Of a stretch of DNA of 64,000 nt, positions 44,105 through 53,206 are shown piece after piece. A program made the translations under genes and the position numbers. The stretch comes from a candidate division CSSED10-310 bacterium. GTDB taxonomy: Bacteria > CSSED10-310 > JAFGJC01. The stretch is from assembly GCA_016927905.1 (NCBI GenBank), contig JAFGLW010000001.1, forward strand, positions 186,001-250,000, in the 5' to 3' direction. Below the pieces are notes generated by a model. The model saw only the letters and a program-made list of their open reading frames with translations. It was not told where the DNA came from and did no database searches. The number at the start of each line of letters is the position of its first letter. The first letter of the stretch is position 1.

Positions 44105-44844
44105 AATGCAGGGATATCACCGATCATCTTGAAGCCTATCTTCGCTGTTCGGATTTTGACGATTACTGCGTCAACGGAATTCAGGTAGAAGGCCAGACCG
44201 AGATTACCCGGATCGTGACCGGCGTTTCCGTTTCGCAGCGTCTGTTCGAAGCCGCCCGGAAGCATGAAGCCGAGTTGATTATCGTTCATCACGGCCTGTT
44301 CTGGAAGAGTCTTGGGACCCCATTCGCCCTGACCGGCCTGATCCGGAACCGGGTCAGCCAGCTCCTGAAAAACAACCTGAACCTGGCTGCTTACCATCTG
44401 CCCCTGGACGCGCACCCGGTCATCGGAAACAACGCCCGGATCATGGATCTGCTGGGAATATCCGAACGTCACCCGTTCGACATCGGTTTTTGGGGCGAAT
44501 ACTCCAAACCGGTATCCGCTGCCGATTTCCAGGACCGTCTGGCAACCATTCTACCGAACCCCCCAGTTCGTTTTCCTTTCGGCAATCAGCGGATCCGCAG
44601 GATCGCGGTGATTTCGGGAGGTGCTTCGAGAAATATCGAAGACGCCGCCGATACCGGAGCGGATGCATTTGTTACCGGGGAAATATCAGAACAGGCGGTC
44701 CGCATTGCCGAAGAATTGAAGATCAACTGTTTTGCCGCAGGTCATTACAATACGGAGCGCTTCGGACCGATGGCGCTTGCGGAATACATTACTGGAACTC
44801 TTGCCGTTCCCGCTATATTCGTCGACATTCCCAATCCGGTATAG
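44101..44844 (+). CDS. Nif3-like dinuclear metal centre protein
   Basis: NGIQVEG, IVHHGLFW, NLNLAAYHLPLDAHPVIGNN, GGASRNIEDAADTGADAFVTGEISEQ, AGHYNTERFG. Confidence 0.9.
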   Translation: MKCRDITDHLEAYLRCSDFDDYCVNGIQVEGQTEITRIVTGVSVSQRLFEAARKHEAELIIVHHGLFWKSLGTPFALTGLIRNRVSQLLKNNLNLAAYHLPLDAHPVIGNNARIMDLLGISERHPFDIGFWGEYSKPVSAADFQDRLATILPNPPVRFPFGNQRIRRIAVISGGASRNIEDAADTGADAFVTGEISEQAVRIAEELKINCFAAGHYNTERFGPMALAEYITGTLAVPAIFVDIPNPV

Positions 44845-44852
44845 GCCTGCAC

Positions 44853-46121
44853 ATGAAAAAGGAATTCTTCAGCGGCGTCATAGAAGGATTTTACGGACAT
44901 CCGTGGTCCTGGCCCGAGAGGTTCGACCTGATCGATTATCTGGCGGAATGGGATCTGAACACCTATGTTTATGCTCCCAAATTCGATCCGTATCATCGCC
45001 TGTTATGGGACCGGCCTCATCAGCGGGATCAGGAAGAAGGATTCCGGCACCTGATCAGATCGGGACGAAAAAACCGGGTCGATATCGTCTATTCCCTGTC
45101 GCCTGGACTCACACTAGATCCTTACAATCCCGATGATTTTTCGAGATTGACCGCAAAATATGTGGAATTATTCAAGATGGGTATCCGCTCATTCGCTCTC
45201 CTGATGGACGATATCCCTGTTGAAAATGCCGACGCCGCTGGACATGCAGATCTTGCCAACCGTCTGATGAGTATGTTCCATGGAGACGTCAAGCTGTTTT
45301 TCTGCCCGACAATTTACAGCGGATGGCATCTTAAAACGTATCCGGGTGCACAGGATTACCTCGAGATTCTGGGTCAGAATTTAAACCGGGACATCGAAGT
45401 TTTCTGGACCGGTCCAACGGTCGTTTCCAAATCCATCTCCGCAGTGGATCTCGAGCAGATAAACCATACGATTCGCCGGCAGGTCGTTGTCTGGGATAAT
45501 TTCTTCGCGATTGATTATCTTCCTGCAACGAGCCTGTTTACCGGACCGTATCTGAACCGGACGGCGGATCTGGTCGAGCGGTGCAACGGACTGATGATCA
45601 ATCCGTCCCAGCACTTCCGTCTCAGCCTGTTGACGATTGCGGCTTTCGCCGATTACATGAATCCTGACATCACAACCGATCTGCATCAGGCATGGAAACG
45701 GAAAATTCGTGAAACATATACTGAAAACAGCGATGTTCTCGAAACAATTCTGGGATATTTTTATGCTCCATTTTGTTCGTCACCCGAGTGGGAATCGCGT
45801 CTGGAGAGAATAAACCAGGCGATGTGCAGTGAAGATTCCGATGAGGTCTGTGCTGAATTGACGGAGATTCGATGTCGGATCCGGGCTGATGTGAATCTGA
45901 TGCATTTCGGTCTGTTGTGGGACGAGTTGTTCCCCTTTGTCCAGACTCTTGCCGGTGATCTGGATTGCGTAGTAAGACACCTCCGAGCGGGTTCCACGGA
46001 ATCGAATACCGGAATTACGATGCCGTTCCGCGACTCCCGCTGGTCAACGCCCATCATGAACATGATTCACCGTTACTTTAGTGAAAGGACACCGGGAACC
46101 GAACAACATCGAGGGGTTTGA
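44853..46121 (+). CDS. GH84-like O-GlcNAcase/beta-N-acetylglucosaminidase catalytic domain
   Basis: FFSGVIEGFYGHPWSWPERFDLIDYLAEWDLNTYVYAPKFDPYHRLLWDRPH; catalytic DD in FALLMDDIPVE; no signal peptide. ATG at 44853 inside ORF 44490..46121. Confidence 0.85.
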   Translation: MKKEFFSGVIEGFYGHPWSWPERFDLIDYLAEWDLNTYVYAPKFDPYHRLLWDRPHQRDQEEGFRHLIRSGRKNRVDIVYSLSPGLTLDPYNPDDFSRLTAKYVELFKMGIRSFALLMDDIPVENADAAGHADLANRLMSMFHGDVKLFFCPTIYSGWHLKTYPGAQDYLEILGQNLNRDIEVFWTGPTVVSKSISAVDLEQINHTIRRQVVVWDNFFAIDYLPATSLFTGPYLNRTADLVERCNGLMINPSQHFRLSLLTIAAFADYMNPDITTDLHQAWKRKIRETYTENSDVLETILGYFYAPFCSSPEWESRLERINQAMCSEDSDEVCAELTEIRCRIRADVNLMHFGLLWDELFPFVQTLAGDLDCVVRHLRAGSTESNTGITMPFRDSRWSTPIMNMIHRYFSERTPGTEQHRGV

Positions 46122-46123
46122 AG

Positions 46124-47914
46124 ATGAATACTAAATTGTATTGCACAATGATCATCCCGGCATGCATCATCCATCTGTTTCTCGGACCCTTGATTCCAGT
46201 ATGGTCCCAAATTGATTTTACTTTCGAACCGGTCTGGATTTCCGCTGATGCCCGCTGTTCAACCGGCGGTGCCGTGGGAGATGTCGATGGTGATGGTCTC
46301 ATGGATTTCGCCGTTTCCAACGGCAACGACATGGTGGCCGAACCCGAAGTTCTCTATTTTGGAGTATCGGATGGATTTGAGGAAGAACCGCACTGGATTT
46401 CATCCGATCAGGATTTTTCCGGGCATTGCGTTCTGGGTGATCTGAACGGTGACCGGATGCCTGAGTTTATCGTGGCCAATTATATCGGATCCACTCAGGG
46501 GTTTACCGAAACCAGGAGCAAAATTTATTTCAACTCCCCGACAGGCCTGGAAACGGCACCCTCATGGCTGACAGCGGATCTCGACAATACCTTCCGTGTT
46601 GTTCTGGGAGACGTCGACGGCGACGGCGATCTGGATCTGGCCTGCGCCAACGGGGAGGCTTATACGAGCAACCCCCAGCCGAACGAAATCTATTTCAACG
46701 ATTGCGGAGTGATCGATCGATATCCCGGATGGATTTCAGAAGACGTCGATTGTTCCTATGACGTTAAATTCGAGGATTTCGATCGGGATGGAGATCTGGA
46801 TCTGGCTTTTGCGAACTCGAAGAGTCCGACCCGCCTGTACTTGAACTTCGGAAATGGCCTGGAAACAACGGCATCCTGGTCGGCTGAGGAATCCGATAAC
46901 GATAATTCACTGATCTGGGCCGACATCGACGGCGACCTGTGGGTCGATCTGGCGGTCATTACCAACAAACAGCTTCAGGGAAGCGGAAAGATCAAGATAT
47001 TCAGAAACCAATCCGGAGCACTCACCACATATCCCTATTGGACAATCGATGTGCCGGACGATGGCTATGGTTCGGCCCTTCTGGCCGAGGATTTCGATTT
47101 GGACGGAGACCTGGATCTGGCGGCGGGATCCTGGTGGGGATCCGTTGTGATTTATGAAAACGAAGGTTTCGGCCTGGCTTCAAGTCCGGTTTGGGCGAGC
47201 AGTAACATGTTCGTAGTTGAGATGCTGACGTCATTGAAAGCGCCCGTTGGAAGTTTGGGTGTCATACGGGATGTTTTTTCGGTATCAGAATTTTCAAGGG
47301 CGATCCGGATCCCGTCTAAACCCTTGGAAATCAATGTGTCCGTTGATGGGAAACCCAATGTTCCCGCCGATTACTGCTATGACTCCGGAACCGGTTATCT
47401 TACGTTTTCCCGTCCACCGGATCCCGGTTCATCCATCGAGATCTGTTACCCGGCTTATTACGTCCAGTACATTCTGGCGGCAAGCTGGGGGGACGGTAAT
47501 GCACAAGGTGCCAACTACGGTTACGCGAACAATGTTCCCACACCCACTCCGACCCCGCAGGATCCGGCTCTTGATTTGAAATTGAACGCCGAAACGTACA
47601 CGGGCGGCGACCGATTTCTTTGTTACGTGGATATCCACAATCCAAAGGAATCGTTTGAGGTCGATTTCTATGCCCTGCTGGAAGTTCTGGATTCCTTTTA
47701 TTTTTTTCCGACATGGCAGGAAATGCCGGATTATGTCGGTATTCTTCTGACCGGCACCGATACTTTGCGTGTGGAGCTCTTTGATTTCATCATGCCCGAA
47801 CCGATCGGCTTCAGCGGGATCCTGAATTTTTATAGTGCGATTTTTCATCCGGGGACTTATGATTTGATCTGTGACTTCGACTTTGAACAGTGCTTTGTTT
47901 CGGACGGATCCTGA
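46124..47914 (+). CDS. Secreted FG-GAP/VCBS-repeat protein with Pro/Thr linker and C-terminal domain
   Basis: Signal peptide; repeated GDVDGDGxxD units; PTPTPTPQ linker then ~110-aa domain. Confidence 0.85.
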   Translation: MNTKLYCTMIIPACIIHLFLGPLIPVWSQIDFTFEPVWISADARCSTGGAVGDVDGDGLMDFAVSNGNDMVAEPEVLYFGVSDGFEEEPHWISSDQDFSGHCVLGDLNGDRMPEFIVANYIGSTQGFTETRSKIYFNSPTGLETAPSWLTADLDNTFRVVLGDVDGDGDLDLACANGEAYTSNPQPNEIYFNDCGVIDRYPGWISEDVDCSYDVKFEDFDRDGDLDLAFANSKSPTRLYLNFGNGLETTASWSAEESDNDNSLIWADIDGDLWVDLAVITNKQLQGSGKIKIFRNQSGALTTYPYWTIDVPDDGYGSALLAEDFDLDGDLDLAAGSWWGSVVIYENEGFGLASSPVWASSNMFVVEMLTSLKAPVGSLGVIRDVFSVSEFSRAIRIPSKPLEINVSVDGKPNVPADYCYDSGTGYLTFSRPPDPGSSIEICYPAYYVQYILAASWGDGNAQGANYGYANNVPTPTPTPQDPALDLKLNAETYTGGDRFLCYVDIHNPKESFEVDFYALLEVLDSFYFFPTWQEMPDYVGILLTGTDTLRVELFDFIMPEPIGFSGILNFYSAIFHPGTYDLICDFDFEQCFVSDGS

Positions 47915-47929
47915 AAATTCGGTGAAGTC

Positions 47930-48736
47930 ATGAGCCGTCTGGTGAAATCATTTCTGAATGTCAATCATTCCCGTCACGACGGGATTCATCGGGCGGAAAC
48001 AATTCTGGAAAATGTTCGGGCCGGCCGCGTTGTTGATGATCTGGAATCCTGGGTCGAATCGGCTCTGGATCATCCATCCTGGGCAATTCGCAACATAGCG
48101 GTCAAAGTAGTCCGGTTGGCTTCTCTGAAGATTCATGCACACCGATTGTGTAAAATGCTCCTCGACATGAAACAGGTCGGCTTCATCCGCAGAAATGCCG
48201 CCTGTGCGCTGGCCGAGATTGGCGTCGGCTGTCCGGAGACCCTGCAATCGCTGGAGAAAGCGCTGGACGACCCCTACTGGGAGGTCAGAACGGCTTCAGC
48301 CCGGTCGTTGGCTTCTCTGGTTTCACCGGATAGGCGATTGGAGGAAATCCTGATTTCCAGGATATTCAAGGATCCGGGCCATCTGAACCTCAAGCTGCCG
48401 ATCATCTTTCCCGGCAGAATATACCGGGAAAGAAATTTCGAGGTTCGGATGGCCATGACATGGGCTCTGGGAACCTGCGCCGAAACCCCACGATCTCTCC
48501 AGGCAATAAGACTCCTGATTCAGGATGATAACTGGAAAGTCCGAAACACCGCACTGGAAGCGGTCTGTATCATCCGGTTGCAGCGTGTGAAATTGAAATC
48601 TGAAATCGATGCCATTCTGACAAACATCGATCTGTCCAGTACCGATTTTGAACCGGTTTTTCAGATTCGACAGACCTGGAACTGTCTGAACCATTCGATG
48701 GGTTCGAGCGGTAATTCCCGCGCAGGAGGGGATTAA
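47930..48736 (+). CDS. HEAT-repeat-like protein
   Basis: Repeated 'NAACALAEIGV..', 'WEVRTASARSLASL', 'EVRMAMTWALG', 'WKVRNTALEAV' helical repeats. Confidence 0.75.
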   Translation: MSRLVKSFLNVNHSRHDGIHRAETILENVRAGRVVDDLESWVESALDHPSWAIRNIAVKVVRLASLKIHAHRLCKMLLDMKQVGFIRRNAACALAEIGVGCPETLQSLEKALDDPYWEVRTASARSLASLVSPDRRLEEILISRIFKDPGHLNLKLPIIFPGRIYRERNFEVRMAMTWALGTCAETPRSLQAIRLLIQDDNWKVRNTALEAVCIIRLQRVKLKSEIDAILTNIDLSSTDFEPVFQIRQTWNCLNHSMGSSGNSRAGGD

Positions 48737-48738
48737 AC

Positions 48739-49845
48739 GTGCTGTATGCATTGCTGAACTGGCTCCATGAAATTTCTGTAAGTCCCTCCTTTTTCAGACT
48801 GTTCGGTTACATCACATTCCGCTCGATTCTGGCGGCCGTAACCGCGTTTTTTATCTGCCTGATAGTGGGTCCTCCCTTCATCCGTTACTTGAAACGCCTG
48901 CACATCGAAGATATCGCCTGGGGATATGGAATCGTCCAAACTCAGGGGAAAACCGGTACACCGACCATGGGTGGATTCCTGATTTTTTTCGCAATCGGCA
49001 TTTCATCGCTGTTCTGGTGTGATCTGACCAACCGCTATGTTCAGATCCTTTTTTTCGCTGTGATATGGTTCTGCATTCTTGGATTTGTCGATGATTTCCT
49101 GAAATATCGCCACAAATCGAAAACAGGGCTCAAAGCCAAGTACAAACTCATCGCTCAGTGCATGTTCGGGATACTTCTGGGTATCATATATCTCAATCCT
49201 GTTCTATCACCCGTTGAATATGAATTCGCGAGATTGCTTTATTCCCCGTTCCTCAAGACACCGGTTGCCGATCTGGGCCTGGGATACGCCATATTCATAG
49301 CTTTGACCGTCACCGCCATATCCAATTCGGTCAACCTGACGGACGGCCTGGATGGACTGGCGGTTGTACCCTCTTTTTTCGTCGCCGCCGTTTATGGTAT
49401 ATTTGCCTATGTTGTTGGAAATTACATCCTGGCCGATTATTTCTTGTTCGAGTATCTGCCCGGATCGGGTGAAATCGCCATTTTCTGTTCCGCCATCTTC
49501 GGTGCGGGCATGGGTTTTCTGTGGTTCAATTCCTATCCGGCTCAGATTTTCATGGGAGATCTGGGATCGCTGGGACTGGGAGGTATTCTGGCCACCATTG
49601 CAGTTCTCATCAAGCAGGAATTCCTGTTTCTGATTGCGGGAGGGATCTTTGTCGTTGAAGCGGCATCATCGCTTCTGCAGCGATACATCTACATTCCCAT
49701 CAAAGGCCGAAGGCTGCTTTTTCGTGCGCCCCTGCACCACACTTTTCAACATCGCGGTCTTGCGGAAACCAAAGTGGTAGTGCGTTTCTGGATCGTTTCC
49801 GCCATCCTCGCGCTGATATCCCTCAGCGCCCTGAAGATCCGCTGA
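48739..49845 (+). CDS. mraY: Phospho-N-acetylmuramoyl-pentapeptide-transferase
   Basis: GKTGTPTMGGFLIF, GFVDDFLKYR, SNSVNLTDGLDGLAV, FMGDLGSLGLGG, APLHHTFQHRG. Confidence 0.95.
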   Translation: MLYALLNWLHEISVSPSFFRLFGYITFRSILAAVTAFFICLIVGPPFIRYLKRLHIEDIAWGYGIVQTQGKTGTPTMGGFLIFFAIGISSLFWCDLTNRYVQILFFAVIWFCILGFVDDFLKYRHKSKTGLKAKYKLIAQCMFGILLGIIYLNPVLSPVEYEFARLLYSPFLKTPVADLGLGYAIFIALTVTAISNSVNLTDGLDGLAVVPSFFVAAVYGIFAYVVGNYILADYFLFEYLPGSGEIAIFCSAIFGAGMGFLWFNSYPAQIFMGDLGSLGLGGILATIAVLIKQEFLFLIAGGIFVVEAASSLLQRYIYIPIKGRRLLFRAPLHHTFQHRGLAETKVVVRFWIVSAILALISLSALKIR

Positions 49846-49868
49846 ATCGGTATGCAAGGAGACAAGAC

Positions 49869-50426
49869 ATGAACAAGCTCTACATACTCTGCATTTTGGG
49901 ATTGACACTTGCGGTTCTGCTGCCGGTTTCCGCCAGCACCGGAACGCATTCTCTGGGTCTGGGTCTGCATTATTTCTATGCGTTGGGAGACATCGAAGAC
50001 GATCTGGACGGTGATATCGAAGATGCATTCCATCGAGACGGTTTTGCATTCAATGCATCCTACCGCTACAAGCCCAACCGGCTCTTCGGTTATCAGATTG
50101 AAATCCAGGCGCTGCCCAGCGGATATTACGATGCCGAAGAAGCATTTTCACCCCGAGCCTTCATTCTCCTGGGTCATATCGTCTATGCCGGAGTTGGTGT
50201 TGGCTGGAATTATGTGACATGGGAGTCCGAAACCGCTTCGTTGCACGATTATACGGACTGGTCCGATCCATTTTTTTTGATTCGGGGCGGGCTGGATCTG
50301 CCATTCCTTCTTCCCCGGTTGCGGCTGGACCTGAACGCCAGCTATGAAGTGAATCAATGGAACGATATAGATTACTTTGACAGCGATGCGATCACCTTTG
50401 GCATCGGAGCCCGGATCAATCTTTGA
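49869..50426 (+). CDS. Small outer-membrane beta-barrel-like protein
   Basis: Signal peptide then alternating amphipathic strands ending in FGIGARINL. Confidence 0.6.
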   Translation: MNKLYILCILGLTLAVLLPVSASTGTHSLGLGLHYFYALGDIEDDLDGDIEDAFHRDGFAFNASYRYKPNRLFGYQIEIQALPSGYYDAEEAFSPRAFILLGHIVYAGVGVGWNYVTWESETASLHDYTDWSDPFFLIRGGLDLPFLLPRLRLDLNASYEVNQWNDIDYFDSDAITFGIGARINL

Positions 50427-50433
50427 AACTCCG

Positions 50434-51960
50434 TCACTGAAACAGGTGGTTTGACCCGCTGTTTTGTTTTTGAGTTTTTTCCGGCAGTTTGATTCGCGTG
50501 TTCTTTTTCGATCTGTTTCCCGGTTTCTTTATTTCCCTCTGACCGGGTTGAAGGGGTTCGATGGTGGATCCTTCTCCTTGTTTGGCCGGGACCGGTCGTT
50601 TTCTAAGGTCTTTCGGTCCCCGATATTGATCGGATCTCAAGGGCAGGTACCCGTAACCGGAATAACTCCGGACATCTGGTTGCGACCGCTGGATTGACCG
50701 GGAGTGAGAACGATAATCCCGGGAATTATACAGCTGTCTGGCCTGGGATGTGATTTCTTCCGGGGGATTGTTCCGCCACTGGGTCGAATCCGGCATCAGC
50801 TCGAGACCTCTGGAAGATCGGACGGGCACCTGATTGATCAGTTCTTCAATATTCTGCCCGGCTTCAACCGGAATGCCCAATTCCAGACGGCTGTTCTTGG
50901 GAACGGACCCGCTTCGCAGTCTGCCCTCGGCATCCAGATCATCCCGGGGATGAATCGGTACCCAGTGAACGGACCGCCCGTGATAGCGCCAGCTTGCCCA
51001 GTGCGGTCCCCATCTCCAGTGGGGAACCCACATCCAGCCGAACTCAAAATAGTAGGCCCAGTAACCGTAGTGATACGCAGTCCATCCCCACGGTTCATCC
51101 GGAATCCAGGTCCATCCCCACCCCGGAATCCAAGACCAGTAACCGTAATGGTATGGCGTCCACCCGATGGATACGTAAGGCACCCAGCAATACCCGCCGA
51201 GATAGACATTGAAGATCCACCTCCCATGACCGGCCAGGTCTGCGTAAGCACCGCGATGATCATCCGGAATGTAACCTTCCGTGCGATAGGCACCTCCCAG
51301 GAACTTGTCCCGCTCGATAACCCATTCGTCAAATTCGTCTTCCTCCGGCAGATCCATCCTCTCCATTCGATCCGATACGGGATCCGACTGGATCGCTTCA
51401 CCCGCCTGGAATGTATGAATGCGACCCGATTGTTTAAATTCAACCGAACCATCTCTGACATGACATTCCATGAATCCGTTCGAATCCTGAAATATTCTGA
51501 TCAGACCGCTCCGAGGCAGATAAAACCTTCCCGAGTTGACATCCACATAGCGTCTGGATCCGATATCGGCCGGTTCTCTGAACCGGATCGCAAAGTCCCC
51601 GACCCATAATTTTAAACCGGTGATCTGGCTGGTCGCGTTCTCACCAAAACCAAGATCGGTCAGATCCAGCTTGGTGTTATAATAGATCCAGGCGGTATCG
51701 CCATTGTCGATCTGGATTTCCACGGCTCCGTCAGAACCCGATACGAGTCTGTCTCCATCCAGAAACGGATGATTCATCCGGGCTGGCTGCTCATCCATTT
51801 CCGAACTCACCTGAATGGTGACGTCGCCGCTGACGATCGCCATCCGGGCATACCGGATCCCAGACTCCGACGGATTCATGTCTTCGGCATTCGCATGGAA
51901 TACAGAACAGACCATGAAGGCGCAAGCGACCCCGATATTCAGCACATTACGGAATTTCAT
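50434..51960 (-). CDS. FecR-domain protein with Trp/Tyr/Pro-rich DUF6600-like region
   Basis: FecR-like N-terminus; WVPYVSIGWTPYHYGYWSWIPGWGWTWIPDEPWGWTAYHYGYW...; start at 51960 after ggaggaaaggag RBS. Confidence 0.75.
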   Translation of the reverse strand: MKFRNVLNIGVACAFMVCSVFHANAEDMNPSESGIRYARMAIVSGDVTIQVSSEMDEQPARMNHPFLDGDRLVSGSDGAVEIQIDNGDTAWIYYNTKLDLTDLGFGENATSQITGLKLWVGDFAIRFREPADIGSRRYVDVNSGRFYLPRSGLIRIFQDSNGFMECHVRDGSVEFKQSGRIHTFQAGEAIQSDPVSDRMERMDLPEEDEFDEWVIERDKFLGGAYRTEGYIPDDHRGAYADLAGHGRWIFNVYLGGYCWVPYVSIGWTPYHYGYWSWIPGWGWTWIPDEPWGWTAYHYGYWAYYFEFGWMWVPHWRWGPHWASWRYHGRSVHWVPIHPRDDLDAEGRLRSGSVPKNSRLELGIPVEAGQNIEELINQVPVRSSRGLELMPDSTQWRNNPPEEITSQARQLYNSRDYRSHSRSIQRSQPDVRSYSGYGYLPLRSDQYRGPKDLRKRPVPAKQGEGSTIEPLQPGQREIKKPGNRSKKNTRIKLPEKTQKQNSGSNHLFQ

Positions 51961-52117
51961 CTGGACACATCTCCTTTCCTCCAGCCTGAAATCATGCAAA
52001 TACCGAGCCAGCAACATCTTCCGCGCAAATCGATCTCACGTCTCATGAAATGCCGTCTGGATGAATTCTCGACCGGCGGGAATCCTGAATTTGTCATGAA
52101 GATGACCCAGCCGGTGT

Positions 52118-53188
52118 CTACTCCAGAGGACACCGGCCCGCTATCAGGTTTCTAGCTGCCAGGAGTTCGGCCACCAGAATCGAACCCCCCGCTGCACCGC
52201 GAATGGTGTTGTGACCCAGAACCGAAAAGTGATAATCGAGCACGTTGCACGATCTGAGTCTCCCGATCCAGATTGTCATACCGTTTCCCGAATCCCTGTC
52301 CAGTCTGGGCTGGGGCCGGTTGTCGACGCAAGTGTACCGGATTGACCGGGAAGGCAGGGAGGGAAGTTGCAAACCGGCTATCCCGGGAGTGTAATCCTGC
52401 CACGCTGCAATCATTTCTTCCGGTTTGGGCCTTTGTTTCAATCGAACCGAGACCGAAAGGAGGTGACCATCCGTAACTTGAACCCTGTGGCATCGGGCGC
52501 TGATATTCATCCGTTTTGGAACGATCGAATTCCCGCTCAAAGTCCCGAAAATTTTTAATGGTTCGGTCTGTATCTTTTCTTCTTCTCCGGGAATATAAGG
52601 AATAATATTATCGAGAATATCCATAGCGCCCGGTCCCGGATAGCCGGCTCCGGAAAGAGCCTGAAGCGTGGTCACCACGACGTCTTCAAGGCCGAATTTT
52701 GCTTGAAGGGGGGCCAGGGCGAGACTTAGAATAATGGTTGAGCAATTGGGATTGGTTACGATAAAGCCTTCGGAATTCAACCGTTTTTTCTGACTTTCGA
52801 TCAGCGACAGATGTTCTGAATTGATTTCAGGAACAATCAACGGAACATCTTTCACCAACCGGTGTGTGCGCGCATTGGATATGACCGGAGTGCCGAATGA
52901 TGCAAAATCGGTTTCGATTGATCCGGCGACGCCGGCATCCAGTCCCGAGAACACCAGATCAAGTCCTTCAGCCGGCAGGCAGGCTTCAACCGTGAGTCTG
53001 GAGCAGTATTCGGGAATCGGATCGTCCAGATGCCACAAGCAGGCTTCCGGATATGGTTTTCCTTTTGATTTACCGGATGCCATGAGAGAAACCGGTTCAA
53101 ACCAGGGATGCCGGGCAAGCAGGGAAACAAAACGCTGACCCACCGCTCCGGTAGCCCCCAGAATTCCGACTCGATACTGCCGCTTCAT
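52118..53188 (-). CDS. asd: Aspartate-semialdehyde dehydrogenase, archaeal/fungal-like type
   Basis: VGILGATGAVGQRFVSLL, SNARTHR, VPEINSEHL, TNPNCSTIILSLAL, ALSGAGYPG. Confidence 0.9.
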   Translation of the reverse strand: MKRQYRVGILGATGAVGQRFVSLLARHPWFEPVSLMASGKSKGKPYPEACLWHLDDPIPEYCSRLTVEACLPAEGLDLVFSGLDAGVAGSIETDFASFGTPVISNARTHRLVKDVPLIVPEINSEHLSLIESQKKRLNSEGFIVTNPNCSTIILSLALAPLQAKFGLEDVVVTTLQALSGAGYPGPGAMDILDNIIPYIPGEEEKIQTEPLKIFGTLSGNSIVPKRMNISARCHRVQVTDGHLLSVSVRLKQRPKPEEMIAAWQDYTPGIAGLQLPSLPSRSIRYTCVDNRPQPRLDRDSGNGMTIWIGRLRSCNVLDYHFSVLGHNTIRGAAGGSILVAELLAARNLIAGRCPLE

Positions 53189-53206
53189 ATCAGTGATTCT
53201 CCCGCT

